From: Patiria miniata
Taxonomy: Eukaryota > Echinodermata > Asteroidea > Valvatida > Asterinidae
Length of the DNA stretch: 64,000 nucleotides
NCBI RefSeq assembly: GCF_015706575.1
Contig: NW_024037062.1
Location: forward strand, 3,096,811 to 3,160,810
Direction: 5' to 3'
Part shown: piece by piece, positions 33,697-45,306 of the stretch
Layout of the letters: each line of letters opens with the position of its first letter
Numbering within the stretch: position 1 is the first letter of the stretch
The notes under the pieces: model-generated
Seen by the model: the letters and a program-made list of their open reading frames with translations, nothing else
Database searches by the model: none
What the model was told of the DNA's origin: nothing
Position numbers and translations under genes: made by a program

Positions 33697-34735
33697 TAAT
33701 AATAATAATAATAATCGGCATTTAAGAACGCTCTTTTTAGTAAACTAAATCACAGCGCTTACAAATAATGAACAATTAAAGTAAATAAATAATTTAAGTT
33801 AAATAATCAAAACAGGTAGCATAGACAATGAATTGATTATTGGTGGAATAAATCGGTCTTGATCAGCTTCTTGAATTGCTCGAGAGATTTGGCATTTTGA
33901 ATGGAAAAGGGCAGACTATTCCACTCCTTCGCTGCACTGAGGAAAGTGTATCCAGGAGGAGTGCACTCACCAATGACAACGGGATCATCTTCGTACAGCC
34001 AACTCTCAGTGATTGCAATGATGTCTATGTCATGTTCTACAATGTAGTCACATGTGGAAAGTGACTAGTTCCTGAGGGAGTGGGCATTCCAAACACAAAT
34101 TCTGGAATTGAGTTCATTTGTGTTGTGGTCCTGTTTTGGGATGTATCGTAGGTTTTCATGATTGACGCCGCGCAGTTGGTTGGCTCTGTGACCAATAACA
34201 CGGCAAGATGACACAACCTGAATTTGGCGTTGCTTCCTTTTCCCAGCACGCTTACCTCTGTGGGACCTGTGTTTTTGTGACAATCCAAGGGATTTAATGT
34301 TTGTCCATATGACATCAGGCAGCTTCTGAGCTGACTGTAAGTAAACATTCTCCTGCTGGACTCGCAAAAGAAAGGATCTGTCATAAACCAAACGATTGCT
34401 AGCAGTTTCTGAGCAATGACTACCTTCCAGATTTTCCTGGGGATAGTCATGCGTAACTGGCCCTGGGTTAGGGTTTACATCCCAAGAAAGAAGTAGTTTT
34501 GACTGGAATGTTGAAAAACAGTTGGAATAATAGTGGAATCGTGACCCAAGAAATTTGTACTTTGGTTGTGTATGCAGTTTCTTGTGCACTATGTCGAGAC
34601 TCAAGTTCCAGTGAAGAGCAGTATCAGCAGTTAATGTGTCACTGTGTCTACAGAGAATTAGTATGGGAGAAATTATTATCCTGAAATTTTGTAATTCGGA
34701 AAAAAGCATTTGAGAAACACTCGCTCTATTTATTT
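33697..34735 (-). mobile_element. Internally deleted LINE with 2A-like peptide, minus strand
   Basis: Read on the minus strand it starts with an N-terminal leader, a 2A-like motif (34458-34499) and a basic region ending CVWNAHSLRN. The beginning of an apurinic-endonuclease domain follows (DIDIIAITESWL, CTPPGYTFL; about 33942-34060). At about 33940 the sequence jumps directly to the extreme C-terminal tail of the LINE ORF (AAKEWNSLPF, FKKLIKTDLF) and a TAA. The frame is continuous except for a TAG at 34065-34067. The 3' end is an (ATT)n tail at 33697-33714. Nearly all of the endonuclease and the whole reverse transcriptase are gone. Confidence 0.85.
34458..34499 (-). other. 2A-like motif in the LINE leader
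   Basis: The frame reads LLLSWDVNPNPGP. The 2A ribosome-skipping consensus is D-x-E-x-N-P-G-P; here Glu is Asn, while the essential NPGP end and the upstream hydrophobic run are kept. 2A-like sequences have been reported in APE-type LINEs of sea urchins, amphioxus and others. Whether this variant skips is unknown. Confidence 0.7.
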
Positions 34736-34799
34736 CATATCAAGCCCAAATCTGGGGGTGGATGCAGCCCCTGAGCTTCTGATTTATTTATGATACCAG

Positions 34800-35010
34800 T
34801 ATAATGGGGCCCAAAGAAAAGAAAAGGAATTCTAAAGTTCCTATATTCTCAAATAGTTTTATAGAATGGCGGGAAAAGCATCGTAGATTTCACAATTTTC
34901 AGGGCGGAGGGGGGGGGGGGGGTATGCCCCGGATCCCCAGCAGTCACAACCTCCTCACACACCCCCTTAACATTACCCCCATGTTTCCTGAATGCTGGAT
35001 CCGCCCGTGA
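34800..35010. mobile_element. Relic of the GGGCGGATCC hAT MITE family
   Basis: The right end CTGGATCCGCCCGTG (34993-35007) is preceded by a G run and a C-rich stretch. The left end is not identifiable. Confidence 0.5.
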
Positions 35011-36188
35011 AGCTGTTTGTATTAGCAAATGTATAAGTCAAAAGACCTTTATCAAGGGTACGCCATCTTGAACATCAAAGCGTGGCATAACGCAAACAAA
35101 CGTACATGGCGGCCTAACTATTGTGTGCGGTGAACGAGTGACTCTTTCAATATTACAGCAGATTGACATTCTTATAAATGGATGGATAGCTCGATTCCCC
35201 GCAACATCAATCAGCATAGGCAGGTCACGTCTTATTGTATTTTGAAGAAGGATCTGATAAATATAAAGCCCAAAACAAGTGGCCAGACTTAAGTTTCCGT
35301 GTCTGAGTATAATATGCGTAATTAGCACCGCCGTCAGATCAGAAAAACGATCAAGACTTTTTTCTGAGCTGAACATGCATCTGTTTTGTTGTTCGTGTTG
35401 TCAATAAGTAGAGAAAGTGAATATGCTTTGTCGTGACTTTTAGTGTAGCCGATACATGCGCCTGTACAATTATCATGCCAACCTGCGCTTTAAAGGCGGC
35501 ACATTATGTTCATTCATTGAATGAGGTATTTTATAATATATATAAGTAAAGTACTTCAAGTTACTGCTTCGACTTTTTTGGCCAACATAACACAGAAAAA
35601 AAAAGTGACCAGAGTTTGAATTGATGGCATGGTATCTTTGTAATTCCTTTTTTTCCTACCCCAAATTATGAAATGTATCCCCGCTCCCATAATTTTGTCT
35701 CCTGATTAGACGAGAGTGCATCACGTGGTGATGCACTGTACCGTCCATTCTATTCACGAATATTCATGGCGATAAAACGATCGAGACAAACTAAAATAAT
35801 GGATGTGTGCCCAAAATCAGTGGCGTAAATCCGTGTCGACGAGCGGTGGGAATGGGGGATGACCAGACCGCAAAATCATGAAATTGCCCGCCGTGGAAAT
35901 GGGAGGGGGGGGGGCAGGCATCACGATATTCTAGGGGGCGCTGTTCATGAAATTGACATGGAATGCAAACAGGTTTTACTTATATCCATCTCAACGTGAA
36001 ATTAAATAAGCAGAGCTACTTATATGACGACTAATAATTGTGAAAGATTGAATACAATATTTTGGGAAAACAAATCCTGTGCAGTGGCTTCGCTTCCTTG
36101 CCTTTGAATTTAGTTTTCTGACACACTAATGTTCAGCTTACATTGTCACCTGATTGCATTGACCCTCAGGATATTGTAACTCATGTTG
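35011..36188. other. Intergenic, no gene recognised
   Basis: A 112-codon minus frame (35038-35376) has no family resemblance and no splice context. A single hAT-type end CAGTGGCGTAAATCC lies near 35819. The stretch ends at the transporter stop codon. No clear poly(A) signal was picked for that gene. Confidence 0.5.
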
Positions 36189-39100
36189 CTAATCACGTGA
36201 TGCGGATGAGCAACATGAACCACCTGACCGAATCTTTCTCCGCACTGGAATGCACAGAAATGCCGCCGAAGCGCAAATAAAGATGGCGGCGATGACGAGA
36301 AGACTGGCGAAATAGCTCCCAGTGACATCAAACAGTGAACCTGACAACAAAGCAAGAGAACAAAAATACGAATATTTGTGTTACTAACACAAATCGAGAA
36401 GAACAATCAGTGGTTCATGTCGGGCTTGAACTCGAGCTCATGATCTTCAGTCAGAGTCAAAAACACCGGTCAAAAACCGAGCCCTGTTTATCTGCGTCAG
36501 ATTCCGTAACACGTGGGCTCAAATTCAGTCTCGGACTCAGGCATATGGACTCGAGACCAAGTTCAAATTATAATTAAGAAACAACTGGTTCAGTTAAAAC
36601 AAGGAAGGCTGAAAAGAGTGAAATAAAAGTGCCAAAAATTTCTGTCATTGTTATTACAATTTTGCAACTCGAGCCTGAGCCTAGTCATGTCAAACTGCTT
36701 AAGTTTAGTTCGTACCCATTTGATTTAGAAATTGTAGCTTGCTCGAATAATTCTGCAGCTTGAGATGGAGCCGAAGCCATAGACGAGAACGAGGTTTCGA
36801 AACTCCCAATATTACAGTACTGTACCTGATAAAGGAGCACTGACTAGGATCCCGAACCCCGGTGGGACCAAAGTTAGAACCATGACGGTACTGGGTCCAT
36901 ACTTCTCCAAGAACAATTCTGCGCCCGCGGCATACAGTACTCCATACGCTCCCGATCGCAGAAAACCAGATGCTGAAACAGATGTTGTGTTTTAGTCTTT
37001 AAATAAAACCCTTCGTTTTTTTATACCAGTGTTTGGGTGTAGGAAGACCGTGGACCTTAGAGAGCAATAAGAATAAATCAGATGTCCTCGGTAAGAAATG
37101 TTGTCAGAAATGGTCCACGGTAGTGATTTCCATAGTGCAATTGGGAAAAAATTATATCCGAAGATATAGCAACAAGAAAAGTATTACACAGAGGTCCTCG
37201 CAAGTGATTTTGCCATTTTGATTGGGAAGTCATGTTATTTGATTCTTAACTTTCAATCCTTCAGCAACGATTACGTCAGGGATTCCTGAGCCTTTTAATG
37301 AATACATATAAAGCTCTTATCACAATGCTTTTCCTTCAAGCCAGGTATTTACAGAAAAAAATAAGGTAAAACGGAGATTGAACACTTAAAACACTCACCT
37401 ACTGCAATCGGCATTATTGCAGCGAACGTTTTGACAATGGTCATCAATCCCAGAGGAACGGCTGCAAGAAGACACGAGGATACTACGACATACAGATACT
37501 TGAACGGCAGACGACCTCCTAGCAACGCAATGAGCAATTTCCCGCCAATTTCCCCACCGGCGAAGCCCATAATGACGTAGGAGATCTGGTTGCTATGGAG
37601 ATTTAGGCCGTCCATGTAACTGGCCTGCATCAGGAGGGGCGAAGATTGTTAAATCCAAATGCATTTGTCACAAGTTTGCATATGTTGTTTTCTCTAAAGA
37701 ATTCATTTTGTCATGCGCACTTTAGTAAACAGTAAATAAGTACCACGGAAAGTTATTGCACAATTTTGGTGGAAAATGGAACAATCCCGTGTGATTTCTT
37801 CAGTTGAGGATGCACAAAGATTTTTTTAAATGGCTGTAAATATGCTACTTACAAAATTGATGTCGAAAAATGTCCATCCCAAGAACGTGAGGAAATTGGC
37901 AACAGACCACAACCATAACTCCAGACTTTGCATCATTCTCCACACTTCACACCAATCGGGCTTGGTATTTGAACCCTCGTGGCTTGACACGATGGCGTCA
38001 TCTAGCAGCTCAGTCCTTTCCTTTCCCTCGTTCTCCTGTTCACAACTCTCGTCGGCCCGTTCCCGTTTCCGTACGTTTTGCATATCGTGTTCATTCTGTT
38101 CCGTGTCCTCGGATCTATTTTGCCGCGGGAAGATGTCCTCTGTAGTCGGGGGATCGGTCAGAAGCAATCCGTCGGCGATGCCCACCACGAATATCCCTCC
38201 GCTGAGAACTCTCAGTGCATTGCGCCACCCATAGTTAGTTATAAGTACTGTCAGTAATGGGCTGAAGGCGAGCAAACCTGCACGTTGGAAGAAACCAAAT
38301 AAAATTCACTCTTAAAAAAAGATGTACCTTCTCCCAATGATTTGTAATATTTGAAAATCCATACCCGGTTTTATTTGATAATGTCCCCCCCCCCCAAAAA
38401 AAAAAAAACAGTGGCATCTTCTTCTTCATTTTTTTTTTTTTTTTATAATCAGTGGATATTTAAATCGAATACTAAAGTCAAATTTGATTGTACACAAGCG
38501 GATTTGTCAAAATATATATAAAAAATGTTCAATTCCATCCACATACCGCCCGTGGATCCCAACAAAGCGATTGCACTCGCACGGGCGAAGTTGCCTTTCG
38601 CAAACCATTCCAGCAACAGTTGAAGCGATGAATGAAGCGTGAGATTGGCGCCAACACCCGATAGGACTCCGTACGTTATGAAGGCGTAGCCTAGGGCCGG
38701 TACGAATGACGTCGTCAACAGTCCTGTGCAGTACAACACGAGCCCAATCAGCGTGACTGCCCTCTTGCTTAGCCTCTGCTCGAGCAGAACGGTGACGGGA
38801 CTGAAGAGTCGGGCTAAGGCGGCCGATAAAGACCCCAACCAACCTGTCAATGGCAATTATGTTGCACACAAAATGTATACAAAGAATTTGCATAATTAAA
38901 GAACATACATTATCATACGACTCCAAGAAACATCGTTGTCTCAAATTAGATGCCATTTTGGTCACTAAAATACTTGACATTTTTCTTCTTCAATTCAGCT
39001 CCATGGAAAATTTACGCATATATCAATTATATGTCAGTATAAGGACCCCTTTACACAGGGCTGCGACCTTTGTACCAGCTATGAACGACCAAAATGGTCA

Positions 39101-39989
39101 AGACGCTCAATGGTCGCCTAAACCCACAAAATCCTGTTTCTATGTAACTGCTCCAGCGATCTTTTTGCCTCCATTGAACCACCAAAACTGCAATTTTCGG
39201 GCATTTTCATGTCGAGCTACGAGCGACTTGTGCGTCCACTTATTAGCCACTTGCCCGCCTCCCCTGTGCTTCCCCTGTGCAACCTACGGCAACCAACGCC
39301 GAAATGGAGGCACATCGGCCACCACAGTCATCGTTCAATGCACGCTATTGGTCGGCCAAAGGAGGCACAAGGGAGGCAGAAGCATATCGCCCAGATTGAC
39401 GGTAAAGTCTGCAACAGAACGGATCTATTACGTGGCGACCATTGGCCGACCATTGTGCATCCATCCAAATTTTCAAACATTTACGGCGACCATGGCAACC
39501 ATGGCGATGTCTGAACCCTGTGTAAAGGGGGTCTAAGAGAATTCCAGAGGCTAACACAAAATCAAATTTGTTTGACACCTTTTTCAATACTAAGACCGAA
39601 CCAAAATACTTTATCATCAAGCCTGATGGGTCATTTCGTCCGAACAAAACGCTATTAAAGAGAGAGAGGGATTTAAAGTTTGTGTGCCTTGCTGCTTGGA
39701 TGTTAAAAGAAAACAAAATTGGATTTGTACCTGTTATTGCCGCAGCGGACTTGAATTCGCCCTGAAGACTTAAATACAATATGCTGAAATTGAACATCGG
39801 TCCAAGAACGAGGAAATACAGCGTGAATGTTGCCAGCGTGATCACCCAATGCCACCGTCGGAGACAAGTTTGTGGGATGGCCATTGCTGATTTCGCGTCA
39901 GTCGTCAGATGTTGTCTCTTCGTGGTACATGTAGTACAAAAGTCGGCCCTCATAGCTGTCTCATTGAACACCAAACAGCACAGCGGCAT
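36189..39989 (-). CDS. SLC16-like monocarboxylate transporter (MFS), six exons
   Basis: The protein is a 12-helix major-facilitator transporter of the plasma membrane; the family moves lactate, pyruvate, ketone bodies or related acids, often with a proton. Exons: 39731-39989, 38547-38843, 37853-38277, 37399-37624, 36826-36972, 36189-36340. All have GT/AG borders and agreeing phases (1,1,0,1,1), totalling 502 codons with stop TAG. Exon 1 has the W-x-W entry to helix 1 (RRWHWVITL). Exon 2 has the family signature LLLEWFAKGNFARASAIALL. Exon 3 carries helix 6 and a long acidic cytosolic loop. Exons 4-5 carry helices 7-10. Exon 6 has LFDVTGSYFASLLVIAA before a short basic tail. The start could also be the Met at MAIPQ. 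The subtype and substrate cannot be told. The MITE at 39044-39533 sits in intron 1. Confidence 0.93.
39044..39533. mobile_element. 490 bp MITE with GACCCCTTTACACAGGG ends
   Basis: Left GACCCCTTTACACAGGG and right CCCTGTGTAAAGGGGGTC are inverted, flanked by TAAG (39040-39043, 39534-39537). The interior is rich in GGTCGCC and CATGGCAACC words and non-coding; the long frames over it (38850-39536) are artefacts. It lies in the first intron of the transporter gene. Confidence 0.85.
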
Positions 39990-40077
39990 TCATGGTCCTC
40001 TTTTTATACAGCAAGTTGTTTGTTTCTGTAATTTGTATAGTCGCACAAAAAAACCCCGATACCAACAATCACGGTAA

Positions 40078-40640
40078 CCTCACTGCGAGGTCAAACTTTG
40101 TGTGCAAAACAACATATATTAGTACTTTGACAGTTCAAGGTAAATTATTGCTGGCATTTTCTCGTTGTATTTATCGCATATACAGTACATGTGGCCTCAA
40201 CTAAAGCCGAACACTTAATGCAAATGTTTATTTCTCCATTCAAAGGAACAACTTTAATTGTGATCATCTATAAACTTCAAAAACAAGTCTTAATGCTTTT
40301 AAGACTGTAAGATTTAAGAACTGTTATTATGATAAGAAAAATATTAGAGCGATGACTAGACTTTTAACTTTCAGAAAACGCGCCTCTAGAGTAAAGTTTT
40401 TAGGTGATTAAACAGGTTAGCCGATAGTGTTAATAATTTGGGGCAGTGAGAGAATAAAGGGAGGAGTGGGGGAGAAACACTAAGCTAGAAGAACACCCAT
40501 TCGTTAAAAATATAACAACAAAAAAGTGGAGATTTGTTGGACTAGGCCCCCCATAGAACTGCGCTGGAAATAGTTTAGAACAATGCTAGTTGTAGAGATT
40601 TGTTTTTGGGAAAACAAATAATGATTAAATTAGTTTCCAC
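40078..40640. other. Upstream of the transporter gene, nothing recognised
   Basis: AT-rich and without coding potential. It should contain the 5' untranslated region and promoter of the minus-strand transporter, but no element can be assigned from sequence alone. Confidence 0.4.
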
Positions 40641-40826
40641 GTAAATTTGCACGCTATAGCGTGGATTAAACCGTCACTCGTAACGGCCACTGGTACAAAA
40701 AAGGGCACTTTTTTAACCCCCAAATGACACTTAAAATAACCCCTCAAAACAAGGTCACTTGTTAAACAAAAAAGAGGGGGAGGGCACTCATTGGATAAAA
40801 AAAAGGCCTAGCTCGCCTCATTATTA

Positions 40827-41122
40827 GTCTGTGGAATATTCCCTTGCAAGGGTCTATGATATGCAAGCAGATTCGGCGATTTATGTAACTTGACTGTGTC
40901 TTGAACTCGAGATTCTGACCATTCAGCGGGCGCCTATGATATCGAGTCTTCTGTGACCCGTTGGACGACACCTAATCAAAGGAGTTCTAGCACCCCAGTT
41001 ACTAGTCTATGGGATACCCCCTTGCACAGCAAGGGTCTATGATATGCGAGCAGATTCGGCGATTAATTATGCAAAACAAGACTGCGTCTTGGCCTCAAGA
41101 TTCTGACCATTTAGCGGGTATA
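40827..41122 (+). repeat. Direct repeat pair of about 115 bp
   Basis: AAGGGTCTATGATATGC, GCAGATTCGGCGATT and AGATTCTGACCATT occur in order at 40850-40925 and again at 41030-41112, an offset near 185. Outer flanking words GCGTGGATTAA (40659) and TTAATCCACG (41174) are inverted, so the pair may be the body of one larger inverted-end element, 40640-41180. Confidence 0.65.
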
Positions 41123-41739
41123 ACCCGCTGTAGTATTACAAAAACATAGCAGTCAAATTAACCAATCAACAGCTTAATCCACGTTTCTAATCGAAATGAC
41201 GTCACAACTTTACAGCTTTACGCTTAAGCATTTGCTTGATCACATAAATGTATCACACGTTGATTACGGAGAGGGCTCCATTGAAAAACGGAAGATACTC
41301 AGACTATTCATTTATCGGTACCATTATAAATGGTCCGTCCACGCGAGACGTATGTATGCAGCTCGGAAAAAAGTCGCCTAATCACCATTTTGCGTTGCTA
41401 TTTCATCGGCAATGTACATCTCAAATCAAAACATTAAAATGTATTATGTAAGTCTCGATGAAATTATCTCAATAAATGTTGACTCCGAACAAAATAAAAG
41501 TTAAAACACTCCCCCCCCCCCCCCCCCCCCTGCTGAAAGCCATAAGCACAACCAAAGCCGCAGGGAACATCTGCTTACAAGCCCATATTTTTAAAATAAT
41601 GTCAAGGTAGGGCTCCACTGTACTGTAACCGGTCATTTCGGCACCTTGTCCACTCGGCACCCACCAACTCGGTACCAAAACTGTTAAATATATGCATTAG
41701 CAAGTGACCTACGTGCGTAGAGGGTAGTAATTGACCAAC

Positions 41740-42140
41740 CCCCTAACCCCCTCAGATCTCGGCCATCGAGTGACGAACAATTATGAAACTCGGTGAATGC
41801 ATAGAACAACTTAACATGAACATACCCAAGAAATTTCATGACTACAGGTTAAAGGGTTTTGGAATTATGGCTAATTAATTATTCATATGCACCAATGGTA
41901 ATTCTGCTTGTGTACATTATGGGGAGATTCAGTTTTTGCGGCGCGTATAGCGCCCGTAATTATTTTCGCTACGCGCTTACCCATGCTCGGAATTTATGTT
42001 TTTGGTATCAAAAGATGCTCAAGACTCGAGGCTTAAAAGTCAGGAAAGCTTGGGTTGGGGCATTTTTTTGCAAAGGTATCGCGGGAAAAATTGAACGGGG
42101 TGGGGGTGCGGATTCCGCCCTCTGGCCCTTTTAGGGTTAA
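41740..42140 (-). repeat. Dispersed repeat of the TTAACCCTAAAA family (copy 2 of 3, inverted)
   Basis: On the minus strand it begins TTAACCCTAAAAGGGCC at 42140 and continues through CCGCGATACC, AATAATTAATT and CATGAAATTTCTTGGG to GAGATCTGAGGG. It has the long form, with the TTTTGATACCAAAAA and GCGCTAC blocks also seen at 48800. Confidence 0.8.
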
Positions 42141-43189
42141 GGTCGATGAAATACGTACTCTTCAAAGTGCGCTAGAAGCCTGCCTGATGTTCATAAGCTG
42201 TCGTGCTTTCACAATTTTATAGTGGTCTTTTTAATGACTCCGTACGGCAAACATATCTGTGAAGCCTATATTCACAGAAGCCAGTACAACTAAAACCTAA
42301 AGTATCGAAATCGATGCGTGGCAAGATGAGAAACAATAGTCAATTTTTGTCTGGCCTAAAGTTTGTTGGTCCCATTAACGATCAAAGATAACTGAGGTGG
42401 CCACTCATTATAACGCTCACCTTAAATCAGACACTGCCGTATACCCATACCATGTTTGATACCTCTAGGTTCAGTTAGATATGGCCGTCTCAAAAGCTGG
42501 AGTTTTATCCTTCATCCTGCCGGTCTTCCTGGCAGGTTTCGTCACCCGTCCTTCGATCATTGAAGATTCAGCTAAGCAGCTCGCTAATCACGTGCAGAAT
42601 GCCAACATTTCAGCTGAGGTTGTTTCTGAGAAAATCAACCAAGTCGTCCACAGTTCTGGCTTCAAGTTTCTTCTTGTCTACGGACTTGCTGCCGTGCTGA
42701 CTTACTTGGCTGTTCAGCTGTACAAGGCGGTGACTGAGCCCTTGGCACTCTACTGCGATGAGACCAAATATACGTATTTAGTGGACGGCCCAGCCGACGG
42801 CAAATCGGCTGAGAAACGAGTGAGGGATTTGAAGAGATGTCGGAAGGTCGGAGACGTTCCCATATTGGATACGCGGAAAAAAGGTGTATATTAACAAAGC
42901 TTTTTAGCATGAAATTTACCAATGCAAACATTGTGCGAAGTATCCAATGCCAACTTTCTTTTAACTTAGGGGTTCACTTACAGGGTAATCAACCAACACA
43001 CTGAGATTTGTTTATTTTTTTTTATTGCCGGAACATAATCAAACTTATCTAATACATAGAACGGGTCAAATGGGAAAATATGGGAATTTGGCTACATAAA
43101 ACGGAAAAAATCGCGGAAAAGGGGACTCATTTTCTTCCAGCTAATCATGGTAACTCATACGGCTGTGCTTTTCTCGGGATGTCAATTTC

Positions 43190-43260
43190 CAGTGGGGGGG
43201 GGGGGGGGGGGGGCACCTGGGGCGTCAACTTTTTATGGGGGGAGTGAGCCCCCCCCCCCG
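43190..43260. repeat. Long G and C homopolymer runs in the nvd intron
   Basis: About 20 G then, after about 36 bases, 11 C. Such runs are weak points for sequencing and assembly and lie exactly where the Rieske exons would be expected. Confidence 0.8.
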
Positions 43261-43272
43261 CCAACGGCCCCC

Positions 43273-43378
43273 CGTAGCTTCGTTGCTGCTTTACATTCCT
43301 TCGGCTCGGTCACGTTGTAGCCTCGTCCTTCGCACGGCAGCTTCTCAGCTGCGAGTAAGGACGCTTAGCCCTTACCCC
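43273..43378 (+). repeat. 3' fragment of the same SINE family
   Basis: The words CACGTTGTAGCC, CGTCCTTCGCA and CAGCTGCGAGTAAGGA, in this order, match 12243-12295 of the full SINE. It sits just after long G and C runs inside the large first intron of the Neverland-type gene. The Pol III promoter part is absent. Confidence 0.75.
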
Positions 43379-45306
43379 ACCCAAAACATTGATGAATACC
43401 CTTTAAAAAATATGAACGAAAAGTTCCAAAGGAAAACAGTGAAAAAAAGCATCATTCTCATTGCAGAAAAAAAGCTACTTGATTAATTTCATATTACAAA
43501 ACCAAATCTGGCAGTAAAAATAATATTTTAATCTTAACTCAGTTAGTTTCTTAAAATCTCATTTGAAATTGAATGCATGTGTGTAAATCTCTGGTACTGA
43601 CACCGAACTGCGCAGAGCTTCAAAATGGCATTCTGTAAACATGGCTTTAGTAATACATGCATAACCATTGGGAGCATGGTTTAATTTCAGTGATTTTTTT
43701 TCACATGAGTTCTTATGTTCTTTTAATACATAATCTCATCGGTATATCAACCTTGATTGCTTGTGTAAAAAAACCATTAGTCAAGGTTTATTTCTTATTG
43801 AGTCACCCCGGAATTCTTCTATTCGCTGGCATGGCCCCTACCATGTACCGCCTTATCCAAAGGCGCTTGTGACCGCTAATCCCTTTCACGAAAACTTGTT
43901 CACGAAACGCAGTTTAATATAGTTCACAAAACACTGAATGTTCAAGGGCGTATATAGCAAGGTCATTTTGATTGGGGGTTGGATGTTAAAAGGGCACTCG
44001 CTATATCATCCGTCCTGAAAGGAAGACAGGGTTTTCTCACTGATATCAGACATTTTCCATGTTAGCAAATTTGCTAACTTTAGTGTTCCAAGACAATATC
44101 GCCGTCTGATTGTAGTCTAGGCACCAGTTGTTAAAGAGGAGCCTAACGGCAGCGGTCGGACTATCCAACGATAGCACAAGGAAACTGGTTACCATGTCTT
44201 TGGATAGAGGCGGATGGAGCAAGCGAAGTCGAGAGGCCTCGCTCCTGTGACAAAACTTCCAAAACTTAAAACTTAATTTCCATTTAGATTTTCGTAAACT
44301 AAATTTCTTGTTTCCCTTTCCCTGACAGGAGGGCTTTCGTTGGTCAGGCCCACTTTACCGACGTCAGCTGGGAGCCACACCCTACCGACAAGCATGTGGC
44401 TGTACTTCGTATGTCCACCAAACCCCCGTATTTTTATAATCTGTTCAACATGCCGGCAAACACCTTCCATATCGAGCAGGTATGAGTAAAGAACTTTCCC
44501 ACTTCAGGCTCAATGTAAAACCAGTCCTGATGTCGGGAATATAAATTTATGAAAAAAAGTATAAAAAGGGGGATACTAGGACCTGTAAGCTGCTGTATAA
44601 TATAAGCCAAATGTCGACATCCACGTAAGATGAATCGATAGAAACAAGGACGAATAAAATATGCCATATTCGTGAATTAAACGGAACCCAAAACGTTATC
44701 CGTTGGTGTACATATTAATATTTATATTGAAGCTTGCGGAGCGAACCGTGTAATTATTATACAGGGTAATTAATCGGAAACAGGCATAAAATGCTGTTTC
44801 GCATATTGATTGATCATGACAGATAGGACCCTGCTTCGCCCATTTCCACATGGACAGTCCCCTGCTGGGTGAGCTACAATTGGTCTTAACCGTCACTCCC
44901 GTTGGACCCATGCGACAGAGGATTGTGACCGGAGAGGACCCATCTCATTCTACATTGGCAAGAAGGCCTTGTATGAACAGTACTACCAGGTTAGAATTCC
45001 GCCTTCCCCTCCCAATTAACCGCGCCTATCGCCACTCCTCCTCCTCAGCCATGTCAGCCCTTACTTGTCATTCACTTCCCGTAGGCCTGCTGTCGTGTCT
45101 ACCCTTCCACTTGATCACCATAGTTCACACGCAGGTCATCACTGCGTCTCATTTTGGCGAGAAGATCATTGGCCCATTGGTATGTGTTCCTTTAGGAACA
45201 GCATTGTGGAGCCACATTGATCCACTCTCGCTTCTTGTTGTACAAGTCAAATGAATCAAGAGCCGCAGAGTACAAAAAACAAATAATGAAATCAACCTAG
45301 GATATA

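Noticed and set aside
35038-35376. 112-codon minus frame near the transporter gene
   Set aside because: No family resemblance, no splice sites linking it to the transporter, and an unremarkable length for AT-rich DNA.
39345-39989. 214-codon minus frame as one long exon of the transporter
   Set aside because: Only 39731-39989 matches the family and ends in a good donor; the rest reads through the intron and a MITE.
42883-44329. Direct splice from nvd exon 1 to the exon at 44329
   Set aside because: Exon 1 ends in phase 1 while the next exon needs phase 2, and about 200 family residues would be missing.
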